64,000 nucleotides of DNA. Origin: Bolinopsis microptera (Eukaryota > Ctenophora > Tentaculata > Lobata > Bolinopsidae). Position 1 is the first letter of the stretch. Each line of letters opens with the position of its first letter. Of this stretch, positions 35,665 through 46,501 are shown piece by piece. Under the pieces are notes generated by a model that worked only from the letters and a program-made list of their open reading frames with translations, made no database searches and was not told the origin of the DNA. The stretch is taken from contig NC_087074.1 in NCBI RefSeq assembly GCF_026151205.1, positions 15,482,962 through 15,546,961 on the forward strand, in the 5' to 3' direction. The position numbers and the translations under genes were made by a program.

Positions 35665-36285
35665 AGGATACAAGGGCGGTGGACACAAGAGCGTCACTTT
35701 CCTAAAAGGGTGGACACGAGGGCGAATGATTCATTTTAGTATGGACACGAAGGCGGAACAAAAACCGTCCTAAATGATGGTCATTTTAACTGAGATTACT
35801 GATGGTTTGAAAAATTGAGTGAACACACCTCAGTGAAATTCATCTACTAAAAGTAAATACCTGTTTTGGTACGTACTATCCCTGATCTAAACCCGGGTAA
35901 CCGTTGCGTCAGCGACTGCGATATTTTGAAGACCAAGTTTGTCACATGAACATCTAGGCACTTAGGCAGTGTTTGATTGGTCTAAGCACGTTACCAAACC
36001 CCAAAATCTGCTGCTGAGTTGGCTGAGATATTTAAGAAAAATCTCTCAATTTTTGGCTCGTTTAAATCTGGGTGATTATTTTTCACATCAGTATGTTTTG
36101 TTTCAAATTTACACGTGAGTAGATCCAATTCTTCGAGCTAAGCTTTACCTCAACCTGACTGTTGAGGACATCAAAAGACCTGTTTTTCCATGTTAAAGTG
36201 ATTCATGTGATTCGCCATCGTGTCCACCCTTTTAAGAAAGTACCGCCCTTGTGTCCTACGCCCTCGTGTCCGGTTCCCGGGGAGA
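35665..36285. mobile_element. Element with subrepeat-bearing inverted ends
   Basis: The left end (about 35665-35735) holds GGACACAAG/GAGGGCG units around CTAAAAGGGTGGACACGA. The right end (36217-36285) holds the inverse, TCGTGTCCACCCTTTTAAG and then GTGTCCTACGCCCTCGTGTC. A related right end lies at 40073-40180. No coding capacity, so it is a non-autonomous DNA element of unknown class. Confidence 0.5.
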
Positions 36286-36587
36286 GGCCGTTCTACAAAC
36301 GGATCTTTACGAAAAAGAGCAGTTTCTGTATAAAACACGAATTAAAACTTAAATCAGAGGACATAACTGGTTACAATATTTTTACACAAGACCGTGCTTC
36401 ATCAGATGAAAAATAAAACAAAAATTTCGATCCCTCCTCCCCAATTCGTCAAACAAATTAAACACAGTTATCCGGTGTAAAGTTAACCGAAAGACAATGT
36501 AACGCTATCTGATTCTTTGAATTCGTATGGAGACCATTTGGCATTTTCGCCTCAAGAAATGAAAACAAGTTCACCAGGTTCAAGATC

Positions 36588-36961
36588 CTAAGGGATAAAC
36601 TTGTATTTGCTGGACCAGATGAGCTCTTTCTGTTGTCTCAGGAAATGATAGTAACACGTGACCAGTTCTTCATGCCGATCAACTTCGCTAACGGTTGCTC
36701 TTTTTGACCTTCCTTCAATGTTATAAGCATAAGCTGCTTGTAATCATTCTTTGGTTTATAATCGATCTGACTCAGTGATTTGATTATTTTTTCAATTTTG
36801 GTTTCACTTTTTCCTGTAGACCACTTTCGAGTTAATGTCGTTGTCTCCTTCTAAAAGTTTAGTTAGTCCGAAATCTTCTTCGTGGTCTTTTCAAAGAATC
36901 CGATCATCAAACATGCTAGCAGGAAAGCAGATAGAATGGCTATGAAATTAGCAGCTTTCAT
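36588..36961 (-). pseudogene. Broken small secreted-protein gene
   Basis: On the minus strand, ATG at 36961 opens a convincing signal peptide (MKAANFIAILSAFLLACLMI), but the frame stops after 32 codons. Coding-like sequence continues in two further frames: a stretch ending VVYRKK, a Lys/Ile-rich stretch around KIEKIIKSLSQIDY, and a final stretch ending SSKYKFIP before TAG at 36588-36590. Joining them takes at least two frameshifts. Intact, the protein would have been about 120 residues with few cysteines. No family recognised. A real gene with tiny introns, or assembly indels, are alternatives. Confidence 0.35.
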
Positions 36962-37217
36962 TGCGCGGAGTCATCGGATCTGGCTATTTCTAGGACTTTT
37001 CTTATTAACGATGTCGAAGTAGAATTGTTGTCGCTGATATTCAGATACACTGATCGTGGAACTGGAGCAGCGGAGAGTGGCACTGTAAGTGCCTAGATGA
37101 ACAGGATTCTTCTGGTCATCGTTAATGCGTTTATAAAAGTTTGCGAATGTATAACTGTAAACAGTGATAAAGATTGCAAAGAATGTTTATGGAAAAGTAA
37201 AAATATGATCGCGTGTA

Positions 37218-37895
37218 CAGCAGGGTGTCAGAATTATTGGCGTGTTTGAAATTTTATGTGTATTTTATGATGAAATCAATATTTTTCGACGGGTCATAAC
37301 TTTACTTCTGAATATCGAAATTACAAAATTCAAAAACTGGTCTGTAGACAATCGTCTGAACTTTTTCTTAAATTCAGAATTTTGTGTTGATGTACCTCAA
37401 AACCCATAATTTAGGCCGTTATTTAAAGGGTCGATTCCATACTTGGTTAGATTTACGAAGGAGTAAGGGATTTATGTGTAATTTTTTTTTGGTGAATTTT
37501 TTCTGAAATTATTCTTTAGACTAAAGTGCACAGCTCTTCAGGCGATAGCGAAACATATAGAAAACTATAAATTTTATAAAAGCTCTCTTTCTCCTCTAAC
37601 TGACTCAAGAAAATGTAGTCAGGCGGATTCATCCCGGAATTCAGGGGAAGCAGCCGAAGGCTTCAAGTCCAATTATCCAAATTTTTCTCTTTCGTCGTAA
37701 TTATCGACGAAATTTAACTTCTTTCGGACTTTGTTTTTAGACTGAACTGTAGTATGAAGGATTATCTCTCGACTGATTAAGGACTCCATAGAAAACTGAT
37801 CCTCAGAAGTCAAGTAATGATCGTTTCTAAAAGCTTGGGTAAATTAAAATTTTAAGCAAAATTGTCTGCGCGCCAATAATTATGACACCCTGCTG
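37218..37895. mobile_element. Tc1/mariner-type non-autonomous element, 678 bp
   Basis: Terminal inverted repeats of about 25 bp start CAGCAGGGTGTCA (37218-37242, and inverted at 37871-37895) with one mismatch. They are flanked by TA on both sides (37216-37217 and 37896-37897), the target duplication of the Tc1/mariner superfamily. There is no transposase frame inside. Confidence 0.85.
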
Positions 37896-38516
37896 TACAA
37901 CAGTTAAATAAACTGCGCCATGGTAACCACGGCGCCCACGTGCCGAATCGCGCGACGGTATGATCGCGGTGCGCCTTACGCTGAACTAGATTTGCTGGTT
38001 GATAACTCTACACTAATCTCCCATAATCTCCCCCGAATTACTACCAGTACCACATATCTCTCTTTCTTGTGGTCACTCATGACTCATGTGATCTAAAAGA
38101 TGAACTGCTCAGGTGTTCTGGAGTCTGGACAAGAAACTAGCTCGGAGGAAACATTTCATTTCTGTTAATTATTAAACCAGTCAATTTTAATTTATATCTG
38201 GAATATAAGTTAATTGTTATTGTACTAAGTGATATTGAAGCAGCATTATGATAGTTCCCCATGAATTATTATAATCCTCACCAACAATCCTTGCTGGTAT
38301 ATTGAATAACGTGCTGGCTTGTTTCGCCACATTACGCGATGTCAAGGTGATAGGGGATCAAGTATCACACCATCAATCAGATACCTTCTAACACGTGATC
38401 ATCTCCTCGTCACCGGATCAAAATATCTGATATTGATCACATCTCGTTATCGGGGTGATACATGATCAGTAAGATTCTCCGATAACCAATCTGAGGTATT
38501 GACGAAATGGTAGAAG

Positions 38517-38553
38517 TATATAAACCATCCACGAATCCGAACCTACATCAGTT
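38517..38553 (+). promoter_or_regulatory. Core promoter of kinase 1: TATA box and initiator
   Basis: TATATAAA at 38517-38524 and an arthropod-style initiator TCAGTT at 38548-38553, with 33 nt from the TATA T to the initiator A. The same pair at the same spacing precedes the three other kinase copies. Upstream (38430-38470) lies a shared GATATTGATCACAT...GGGGTGATACATGAT block. Confidence 0.7.
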
Positions 38554-38616
38554 CTTTACATCTTCTACAATCTACATAACTATTAACCCAAATAAGATCT
38601 CCTACGTGATACCAAC

Positions 38617-39417
38617 ATGTCTACATTTGATGATCTCTACACCCTTTCCCGCCAACTTGGATCCGGTGGATTCGGATGTGTCTACAAATGCTATGAACAG
38701 AAAACTGGAGATGCTTACGCTGTTAAATTCTTCTCAGACATGCCCGTTAGTAGAAAGACCTACTCTTCCTCCGACAAGATGAAGATCCCAGACGAGATAA
38801 TCCTGTGGAGAAACCTTCGACACAAGAACGTTATAAGATACGTCCGCCACTTCTTTGAGCGAGGAACTTGGATTGTGGTAATGGAGCACTGTTCTGGTTA
38901 CAAGGACCTCTTCTCCTACGTCAACAAAAGAGAATCCCCCATGTCGGAGAGTACAGCTGCTTCCATCATCTCCCAGACCCTCGATGCTGTGATGTACTGC
39001 CGTTCCAAGAAGATCGACCACAGAGACATCAAAGACGAAAACCTTCTCTACAACCCAAAGACGAAGCATGTCATGCTGATAGACTTTGGTTCATCCTCCC
39101 TTGTCTCCTCAACCTACAACCGTCTCCAAGGAACCGATGTCTACCATCCACCTGAACTGTTTTTGGACGGCAGCTTCAAGTCTACCGATGGAGTTATTTG
39201 GGCGGTGGGATCCCTTGCTTACATCCTGCTAAACGGAGATTGCCCTTACCAAACTCTGGATGACCTGAAAGGCGATGTTCCAATAGTCTGGATGAACGAG
39301 AAGTCTTCTTCCTCTGCTATAAGATTCGTTAGACGTTGCCTCAGAAGAAGACCTGTGGACAGAGAGTCTTTGAGCTTGCTGAGGAAATCTGCTTGGTTGA
39401 AGAATTTTAAAAACTAA
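38617..39417 (+). CDS. PIM-like Ser/Thr protein kinase, copy 1
   Basis: Intronless, 266 residues. The kinase domain fills the protein: glycine loop LGSGGFG (14-20), ATP-binding Lys in YAVKFF (37), helix-C Glu in PDEI (60), catalytic HRDIKDEN (135-142), DFG (156-158) and PPE (178-180). HRDIKDENLL, the IDFGS activation start and the YHPPE loop resemble vertebrate PIM kinases of the CAMK group, which are constitutively active and lack regulatory domains. It would act on cytosolic substrates, which are unknown. The start follows a TATA/initiator promoter by about 65 nt. It is the first of four tandem copies. All catalytic residues are present, so activity is expected. Confidence 0.9.
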   Translation: MSTFDDLYTLSRQLGSGGFGCVYKCYEQKTGDAYAVKFFSDMPVSRKTYSSSDKMKIPDEIILWRNLRHKNVIRYVRHFFERGTWIVVMEHCSGYKDLFSYVNKRESPMSESTAASIISQTLDAVMYCRSKKIDHRDIKDENLLYNPKTKHVMLIDFGSSSLVSSTYNRLQGTDVYHPPELFLDGSFKSTDGVIWAVGSLAYILLNGDCPYQTLDDLKGDVPIVWMNEKSSSSAIRFVRRCLRRRPVDRESLSLLRKSAWLKNFKN

Positions 39418-39660
39418 CATATTGATTTGAATGTATTGTCCAAATATTTTTGTAAATTTGTTAATTCTTTTCATAATCCCTCGATCCAAATCATTTAGAA
39501 GTCTTTTGTATCAAAAGTTAGCAATATTGGGCCAGCTCATGGTCAATTACTCCAAAATAAGGCATCTATGACATTATGTTGCTCCATAAATTGTACATAT
39601 ATTAGTATTACATGGACATTATAGTTAATTTAAGCCTACCTAAAAGTATCTACTATGTTT

Positions 39661-39829
39661 AGAAGCTGAGATAACTATATATGAATAATGAATATAAGTA
39701 TAACACAAATTGGCGTGGCCAAATATCATTCATAACTGATCAAACTACAAGCTTACAAGTGTTTGCTTTAAAAAAACAGTATGTACTGTTATACTTATTC
39801 ATTATTCATATATAGTTATCTCAGCTTCT
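39661..39829. mobile_element. Foldback MITE, 3' of kinase 1
   Basis: Inverted arms 39661-39704 and 39788-39829 start AGAAGCTGAGATAACTATAT and differ only by a 2-nt indel. The loop is 83 bp. A second copy 3' of kinase 2 (44831-44986) shows it was duplicated with the kinase unit. Confidence 0.8.
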
Positions 39830-40395
39830 AGATCTAAGCTTTAACTCAACCTGACATCAAAAAATCCGTTTAATCTTATGTTTAGCCAGTAAAGTCTTAT
39901 CAGATGTAATTAAATAATTGAATAATAATATGGCAACAGCTAAAATGTATTAATTAATCATGAATGTGTATGAAATTAAAAGTAGGTTGACGCTTATAAA
40001 CAAAAGTTAAAATGAAATTGTGTGATTATATGTTACAAGTTTATTACTAGTTCATCATTTAGAACGGTGTTTAGTACCGCCCTCCGCGTGTCCTACGCCC
40101 TCATGTCCTCCGCTTTTGTGTCTACCACATTCAGCATTGTGCCTGGTTCCCGATCTGCTTCAACGTCCTCGTGTGGAATGTTATTTAGCTTAGCTTTTCA
40201 CTCTACTTGCTACTGTCAACTGGGAAATGGCTCGTTAGTTTCAACGAATAAACAGATAATTTCCAAGTTTTTTCATGAAATATTGGGAGTTTTAAAATAA
40301 AATTTAACGTACATAGTGGTTAACGTTTTTCGTGCAGCGAAATTTTCTGACTATATTCAGTAATTTATTTTTGAATTTAATTTTGTTATTAAATT

Positions 40396-41370
40396 GGAGC
40401 ATTTCAAGGAGATGCACTATCAGGTAATCTATTTACTGTTGTTGAAGCCGCTGCACTTATTCACCTCAGATCTGTACTCTCCCAAGTATCATCAACACCT
40501 TACCCAGTGAATCATCCAATCCCTAATCCTCCTATCTCAGAAGAATTCATGCCACTCGAAACAGGATACTCTGATGATATTGACTTTAATAACACTGAAC
40601 TTGCTCCACTCAAAGAAATGCTTCCTATCGCTAAAGATATATTCCAGCAGTGGGACCTTCATATCAATTCTTCCAAGACTGAATTTGTCCATTTTTATTT
40701 AGCAGATCCTAAACCCACTGTTAAACGCAAGGTGATTGTTGGAAAAGTGTATAGAGGTGATGAAGAGTGGCGCTCTAACAAAACTTTAGGATCGTTGATG
40801 TGCACTGTTAAGGATATCAAGAATCGAATATTCCTTGGTAATGTCGCCTTTAGTAAATTTCAGAAAGTTTGGATGAAGAGCAAGATTTCAGTCCAAAGGA
40901 AGATCAAAATCTACGAGGCACAAGTAGTCTCTATTCTACTCTACAACTGCAACTCCTGGGCTGCACCACTAGCTTCGTTGAATGAACTTGATATTGCTCA
41001 TCGCAAACACCTCCGAAGAATCCTCAACATCAGATGGCCTACTCGGGTTATTTCTAATGAGGCACTCTATGCTCGTTGTTATGTCACTCCCTTGTCTGTG
41101 AGAGTCTCTAAGTTTCGATGGAGAATGTTAAGACATATCTTAAGAGGACAGGAAGACTCACCAGCATACACCTCTATGTTATTTGCTATAAATTCTGATA
41201 TTTTTATGGAAGGGAGACGGGGTAGACCATGTTTAAACTTATTAGATGTTATTAGAAAAGACTTGACTAGTAGAAATCTTGATATTAGACTTAAAAATTT
41301 GACTGATTTCGAAGACCTTAGATTTTTAGCTTTAGATAGGGAGGAGTGGAAGAAGTTAGAAGATGGTTGA
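40396..41370 (+). mobile_element. 5'-truncated LINE (non-LTR retrotransposon), reverse transcriptase C-terminal part
   Basis: Open from just after a stop at about 40390 to TGA at 41368-41370 (about 324 codons). It begins inside the RT domain with FQGDALSGNLF (the PQG motif region), then the active-site motif GYSDDIDF (a YADD variant), an NSSKTEF motif and the thumb-like LLYNCNSWA region. The typical C-terminal KHLRRILNIRW and GRPCLNLLDVIRKDL follow. The 5' part (endonuclease and RT fingers) is missing, as is usual for abortive reverse transcription. A TACTACTACTACTATTA tail near 41458-41474 looks like a microsatellite-type LINE 3' end. It sits between kinase 1 and cathepsin 1. The clade is not assigned. 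Confidence 0.8.
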
Positions 41371-41740
41371 TGTTTTTGTTTTCTTTTTTATGCGTTTTGA
41401 TATCTATAAGGTGCCTAGGATGCTCTTTTAAAGAGATATTTCGTACTTTGAAAGATTTACTACTACTACTATTAAATTGTCATATTTATAATATATATAA
41501 GTAAAAACTTAAAAAGCGATTTGACGAAGTGAAACACAATTTATGAGCTCATTTCATTTTGAAATTTCATTACATGAAAATTATCTTCATAGGAGGATCT
41601 TGGCGGACTGCACTTCAGTGTAAACCCTTTTGTTAGTTGATGTAATGACCTGGTTCTTTCCTCTTGTACTGAAATAATCCTTCTGTTGGTAAATCTCCCA
41701 CATTCCTGAGTCCTGACTGAAGCAGCTTTACTCTCAAACC

Positions 41741-42736
41741 CTAGATCAGCGAAGTCTGGTGTGGATCCGTACAGGACTCTTTTTGTCCTGCTGCGTCGTA
41801 TATCGTGATTTGTCCCTTTCTAAAGCACTTCTTGCTGCCTGTTGCCTTGGGGTCGAAGCAGCATCCCTTATATTTGCAGCTACTCTCTGATAGTATGTTG
41901 TTGTCGAGGCACAGAGTACGATCTGCAGGGTGAGTGTCCGAACACACATGTCACATCCCAGTAAGGGTTAGATCTCCAGTCAATGTGCATTCTATAAGCA
42001 GACACAAAGCACAGGTTACGTTGACCGCGGTCGAAGAAAGCATATCCTCCTCGTCCCCATAAGTATCCCCAACTGTTTTTTATCTTGAAGAAATCAACCC
42101 CGTACCCAGAGACTACAACTGCATGGTTAGGGCTGGGGTCCACGCCAAATCCCGTCCCGTGGTAAAGACCAAGTAGAATTGGAACTGCAAGGAAGCATAG
42201 ATATAGACCACTGCAGGACCTTCTTCAAGCAGAGCCTTGACCAGGCCGTTATCAATTCTATTGTCAACCGTGCGAGCGTATGGTTTTGCTCTGGTGAGAG
42301 CATTAGGGAGAGGGTTCTTCAGGTCATCACACACTCCATCCCTTCCCTCGTATTCCTTGTCTGCTCTGAGGGGAAGGTAACCATGATTGGAGGATTTAGT
42401 CACAGGACTGTTTTTTCCAGCCCAATTAATAGCAGTATCACTCCACCCTCCACGGCACCCGTCCATGTGTTTGAAAGTGCTGTCCAGCAGGGTCTGCTCC
42501 GACAGTTCCTTGTACTCGCCGTGCTCTATGATGTGGAGCCCCTCCATCGCAGCTACTGCAGCAAAACTCCAGAAACTTCCACACCCACCTTGGTTCCTGA
42601 CAGGGGTCATCTCCCACAGCTTCTCAACTTTGTAGTCACTAGTCACCCAGGTTCCAGGTCCACACTCTCTTCAGCCTGTGTTCAGTTGAAGTCCAAGGTA
42701 GCTCTTCTTTTCCTTATCACCCAGAATCCAGATCTG
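41741..42736 (-). pseudogene. Papain-family cathepsin with C-terminal trefoil domain, broken copy 1
   Basis: The remnant covers the mature peptidase C1 domain and a P-type trefoil domain. The active site reads CGSFWSF where papain-family enzymes have CGSCWSF, so the catalytic Cys is Phe, and LLDSTF has Ser for a disulfide Cys. The His (PNHAVVVSGYG) and Asn (KNSWGY) regions are present but in another frame after an apparent one-base loss near 42165. A further shift near 41947 precedes the trefoil (spaced Cys, KGCCFDP, 41741-41947). The signal peptide and most of the I29 propeptide are deleted: sequence equal to copy 2 around 45325 is joined to sequence equal to 45597. The intact ancestor would have been a secreted cysteine protease with a mucin-type trefoil tail. 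Confidence 0.8.
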
Positions 42737-43420
42737 TGAGTAAGAATACTTGCTATTTATTCACCCGTGAACAGAATTAGAGGCAGCTGTCCTGGATAGA
42801 AGTGCGCACTCAATTTTTAATTTAATCATTTCTAATTACTAGGGTTTATAAACCTATGTTTCTTAGAAGCTTGAAATTTTATGGGGAGCGTCTTGTTTGA
42901 CAAGTTGTTGTAAACTAATTCACAGTTTATGCTTTAGAAATAACACTTTTAGTGGCGTCTATTGAATGAATATGACAATAGAGAGGCCTCAAGTGTATTT
43001 AATTTTACAACATATGCTGTCCTAACATGAAATAGATTAACACTGTTATCTTGATATAGTCGAGTCAAAGCTGCAAATGCAAACTTTTTGCTGTTCAGTC
43101 CAGAAAATACGGAATTAATATTGAAATATGTAACCAGCGACCGTATACCTTATTGGACGTTATTTGACCGGATATTGAGTGAACGGAAATACTTTTGAAC
43201 GGACAATACACATTAAAATGAACGTTAGGGCCTCCAGAATCAAATTAATGTCCGTTGAAAGGTAAGGTACATTGTCTACCGTACACTTATGTTATTGAGC
43301 CATAACTGACATTAGCTTATAATGTAATATTAAAAGTACCTATTGCTCTTGTGTTAAAATAAAGCATAATGTGCTGCTAACAATAATTATTTTTGCGTGC
43401 TGTGACGTGATGTCAAGGTG
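42737..43420. repeat. Duplicated cathepsin-kinase spacer, copy 1
   Basis: Nearly identical to 45597-46245. Both lie between a minus-strand cathepsin and the next plus-strand kinase, so this is the divergent promoter region of the duplication unit. No exon inside. Confidence 0.85.
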
Positions 43421-43673
43421 GAAGGGGATAATATATCTCGTTCTTAACACACGATCACCCTCCGGTCATGCTATTGATCAGATGTTGTAAGTATGCACTA
43501 TGCAGCGTGTTATGCGAGACGTCTGAACTGTCGAATATCTGCAATATGTTATTGATCACATGTCACCTCGTCATTGGGTGGAAATATCTGATATTGATCA
43601 CATGTCACCTCGTCATCGGGGTGATACATGATACTCCCATACCCAATCCGAGGTATTGACAAGCTGATGGCGC

Positions 43674-43710
43674 TATATAACCCACCCAGAAATACGACTC
43701 TCCATCAGTT
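43674..43710 (+). promoter_or_regulatory. Core promoter of kinase 2: TATA box and initiator
   Basis: TATATAA at 43674-43680 and TCAGTT at 43705-43710, with 33 nt from T to A. The upstream block TGATCACATGTCACCTCGTC occurs before kinases 2 and 3. Confidence 0.7.
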
Positions 43711-43760
43711 ATTTTCTTCATCTACATCAACTAACATCATATCTCTTACTTTTTATCAAC

Positions 43761-44561
43761 ATGTCCACATTTGGTGATCTCTACACCATTTCTCGCAAGC
43801 TTGGCTCCGGTGGATATGGAACTGTCTTCAAGTGCTACGAGCGCAAAACTGGAGATCCATATGCTGTTAAGTTCTTCACTGATGACCGGGTGAAAAGAAA
43901 GACCTACTCTTCCTCCGACAAGATGAACATCCCAGACGAGATAACCCTTTGGAGAAACCTTCGACACAAGAACGTTATAAGATACGTCCGTCACTTCTTC
44001 GAGGGAGGAAATTGGATTGTGGTAATGGAACATTGTTCTGGTTACAAGGACCTCTTCTCCTACGTCAACAACAGACCCTCCCCCATGTCGGAGAGTACAG
44101 CTGCTTCCATCATCTCCCAGACCCTCGATGCTGTGATGTACTGCCGTTCCAAGAAGATCGACCACAGAGACATCAAAGACGAAAACCTTCTCTACAACCC
44201 AAAGACGAAGCATGTCATGCTGATAGACTTTGGTTCATCCTCCCTTGTCTCCTCCACCTACAACCGTCTACAAGGAACCGATGTCTACCATCCACCTGAA
44301 CTGTTTTTGGACGGCAGCTTCAAGTCTACCGATGGAGTTATTTGGGCGGTGGGATCCCTTGCTTACATCCTGCTAAACGGTGATTGCCCTTACCAAACTC
44401 TGGATGACCTGAAAGGCGATGTTCCAATAGTCTGGATGAACGAGAAGTCTTCTTCCTCTGCTATAAGATTCGTTAGACGTTGCCTCAGAAGAAGACCTGT
44501 GGACAGAGAGTCTTTGAGCTTGCTGAGGAAATCTGCTTGGTTGAAGAATTTTAAAAACTAG
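43761..44561 (+). CDS. PIM-like Ser/Thr protein kinase, copy 2 (mosaic)
   Basis: Intronless, 266 residues, all kinase motifs intact (glycine loop LGSGGYG, YAVKFF Lys37, HRDIKDEN, DFG, HPPE). The first ~110 residues and the promoter match pseudogene copy 3 almost exactly. From about residue 115 to the stop, and through the 3' flank, it is near-identical in DNA to copy 1. This pattern indicates gene conversion or unequal crossing-over in the duplicated array. Function is as for copy 1: an apparently active cytosolic kinase with unknown substrates. Confidence 0.9.
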   Translation: MSTFGDLYTISRKLGSGGYGTVFKCYERKTGDPYAVKFFTDDRVKRKTYSSSDKMNIPDEITLWRNLRHKNVIRYVRHFFEGGNWIVVMEHCSGYKDLFSYVNNRPSPMSESTAASIISQTLDAVMYCRSKKIDHRDIKDENLLYNPKTKHVMLIDFGSSSLVSSTYNRLQGTDVYHPPELFLDGSFKSTDGVIWAVGSLAYILLNGDCPYQTLDDLKGDVPIVWMNEKSSSSAIRFVRRCLRRRPVDRESLSLLRKSAWLKNFKN

Positions 44562-44830
44562 CATAATGATTTGAATGTATTACCCAAATATTTTTGTAAA
44601 TTTGATTTGTAAATTCTTTTCATAATCCCTCGATCCAAATCATTTAGAAGTCTTTTGTATCAAAAGTTAGCAATATTGGGCCAGCTCATGGTCAAATCAG
44701 GTCAATTACTCCAAAATAGGGCATCTTTGACATTATGTTGCTCCATAAATTGTACATACTAATATTAGTATTACATGGACATAGGACATTATAGTTAATT
44801 TAAGCCTACCTAAAAGTATCTACTATGTTC

Positions 44831-44986
44831 AGAAGCTGAGATAACTATATATGAATAATGAATATAAGTATAACTGATAACACAAATTGGCGTGGCCAAA
44901 TATCGTTCATAACTGATCAAACTACAAGTGTTTGCTTTAGTAAAACAGTATGTACTGTTATACTTATTCATTATTCATATATAGTT
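44831..44986. mobile_element. Foldback MITE, copy 2, truncated
   Basis: Same as 39661-39829, but the right arm ends at ATATAGTT and is fused directly to cathepsin sequence at 44987. The fusion marks a duplication breakpoint. Confidence 0.8.
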
Positions 44987-45548
44987 GACTGTTTTTTCAG
45001 CCCAATTAACAGCAGTATCACTCCACCCTCCACGGCATGCCCGTCCATGTGTTGAAAGTACAGTCCAGCAGGGTCTGCTCCGACAGTTTCTTGTACTCGC
45101 TGCGCTCCTTGATGTGGAGCCCCTCCATCACAGCTACTGCAGCAAAACTCCAGCAACTTCCACACCCACCTTGGTTTCTGACAGGGGTCATCTCCCACAG
45201 CTTCTCAACTGGGTAGTCACCCAGGTCCACACTCTCTTTAGCCTGTAGAGGAGGAGCAGGTTCGGCTGTATGGTTCAGTTGAAGTCCAAGGTAGCTCTTC
45301 TTTTCCTCATCACCCAGATCTGCGAACTGTGTTAAGTCTGCCACCCACTTTTCCTGGCTGGAGTTGATGAGTTCTATCTCAGCAGCGGACTTCTGGAAGT
45401 TTCTGTATCGATCAATTTCGCTTCTCAGACCGGCGTAGTTCTTGTTATACTTTGCTTTCCAGTCTTTGAAGGTACTTCTTAGGTCTTTCTCAGCGGAGGA
45501 GCAGTGTGCTGCTACACAGATGAGGACAACTGTAGCTTTAATCATCAT
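44987..45548 (-). pseudogene. Papain-family cathepsin, truncated copy 2
   Basis: ATG at 45548 opens a signal peptide (MMIKATVVLICVAAHCSSA), an I29 inhibitor propeptide (about residues 27-80) and the start of the mature domain. The active site is intact: Gln126 in RNQGGCG and Cys132 in CGSCWSF. Small indels near 45050-45060 shift the frame after LLDCTF, compared with copy 1. The remaining sequence stops at 44987, where it is joined to the foldback MITE. His, Asn and trefoil regions are absent. It supplies the N-terminal half that copy 1 lost, so the two together outline a secreted cathepsin-trefoil protein. A short secreted propeptide fragment could still be made, but no protease. Confidence 0.8.
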
Positions 45549-45596
45549 TCATCGTAGTTCGATTAAAGTATCACGGTAAAACGTGGATACCTCTAT

Positions 45597-46245
45597 GAGT
45601 AGGAATACTTGCTATTTATTCACCCGTGAACAAAATTAGTACCAGCTGTCCTGGATAGAAATGCGTTAATCTCACTCAGTTTTTAACTCAATCATTTCGA
45701 ATAACTAAGGTTTATGAACCTATTTTTCATAGAAGCTTGAAATTTTATGGGGAGCGTCTTGTTTGACAAGTTGTTTTAAACTAATTCACAGTTTATGCTT
45801 TAAAAATAACACTTTTATTGGCGTCTATTGAATGAATATGACAATAGAGAGGCCTCAAGTGTATTCAATTTTACAACATATGCTGTCTTAACATGAAATA
45901 TATTAACACTGTTATCTTGATATAGTCGAGTCAAAGCTGCAAATGCAAACGTTTTGCTGTTCACTCCAGAAAATACAGAATTAATATTGAAATATGTTAC
46001 CAGCGACCGTATACCTAATCGGACGTTATTTGACCGGATATTGAGTAAACGGATATAATTTTGAACGGACAGTAAAATGAACGCGCGCTAGGGCCTCCAG
46101 AATCAAATTAATGTCCGTTGAAAGGTAAGGTACATTGTCTACCGTACACTTATGTTATTGAGCCATAACTGACATTAGCTTATAATGTAATATTAAAAGT
46201 ACCCATTGCTCTTGAGTTAAAATAAAGCATAACGTGCTGCTAACA
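45597..46245. repeat. Duplicated cathepsin-kinase spacer, copy 2
   Basis: Near-identical partner of 42737-43420 with a few small deletions. Confidence 0.85.
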
Positions 46246-46501
46246 AGGTGAAAGGGATAATATATCTCGTTCCTAACACACGATCACCCTCCGGTCATGC
46301 TATTGATCAGATGTTGTAAGTATGCAGCGTGTTAATGTTATGCGAGACGTCTAAACTGTCGAATATCTGCAATATGTTATTGATCACATGTCACCTCGTC
46401 ATTGGGTGGAAATATCTGATATTGATCACATGTCACCTCGTCATCGGGGTGATACATGATACTCCCATACCCAATCCGAGGTATTGACAAGCTGATGGCG
46501 C

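Noticed and set aside
42179-42739. Plus-strand 186-codon frame
   Set aside because: Antisense shadow of the cathepsin pseudogene, whose peptidase motifs are on the minus strand.
43746-44213. Minus-strand 155-codon frame across kinase 2
   Set aside because: Shadow of the kinase; it recurs over every copy and breaks with the kinase indels.
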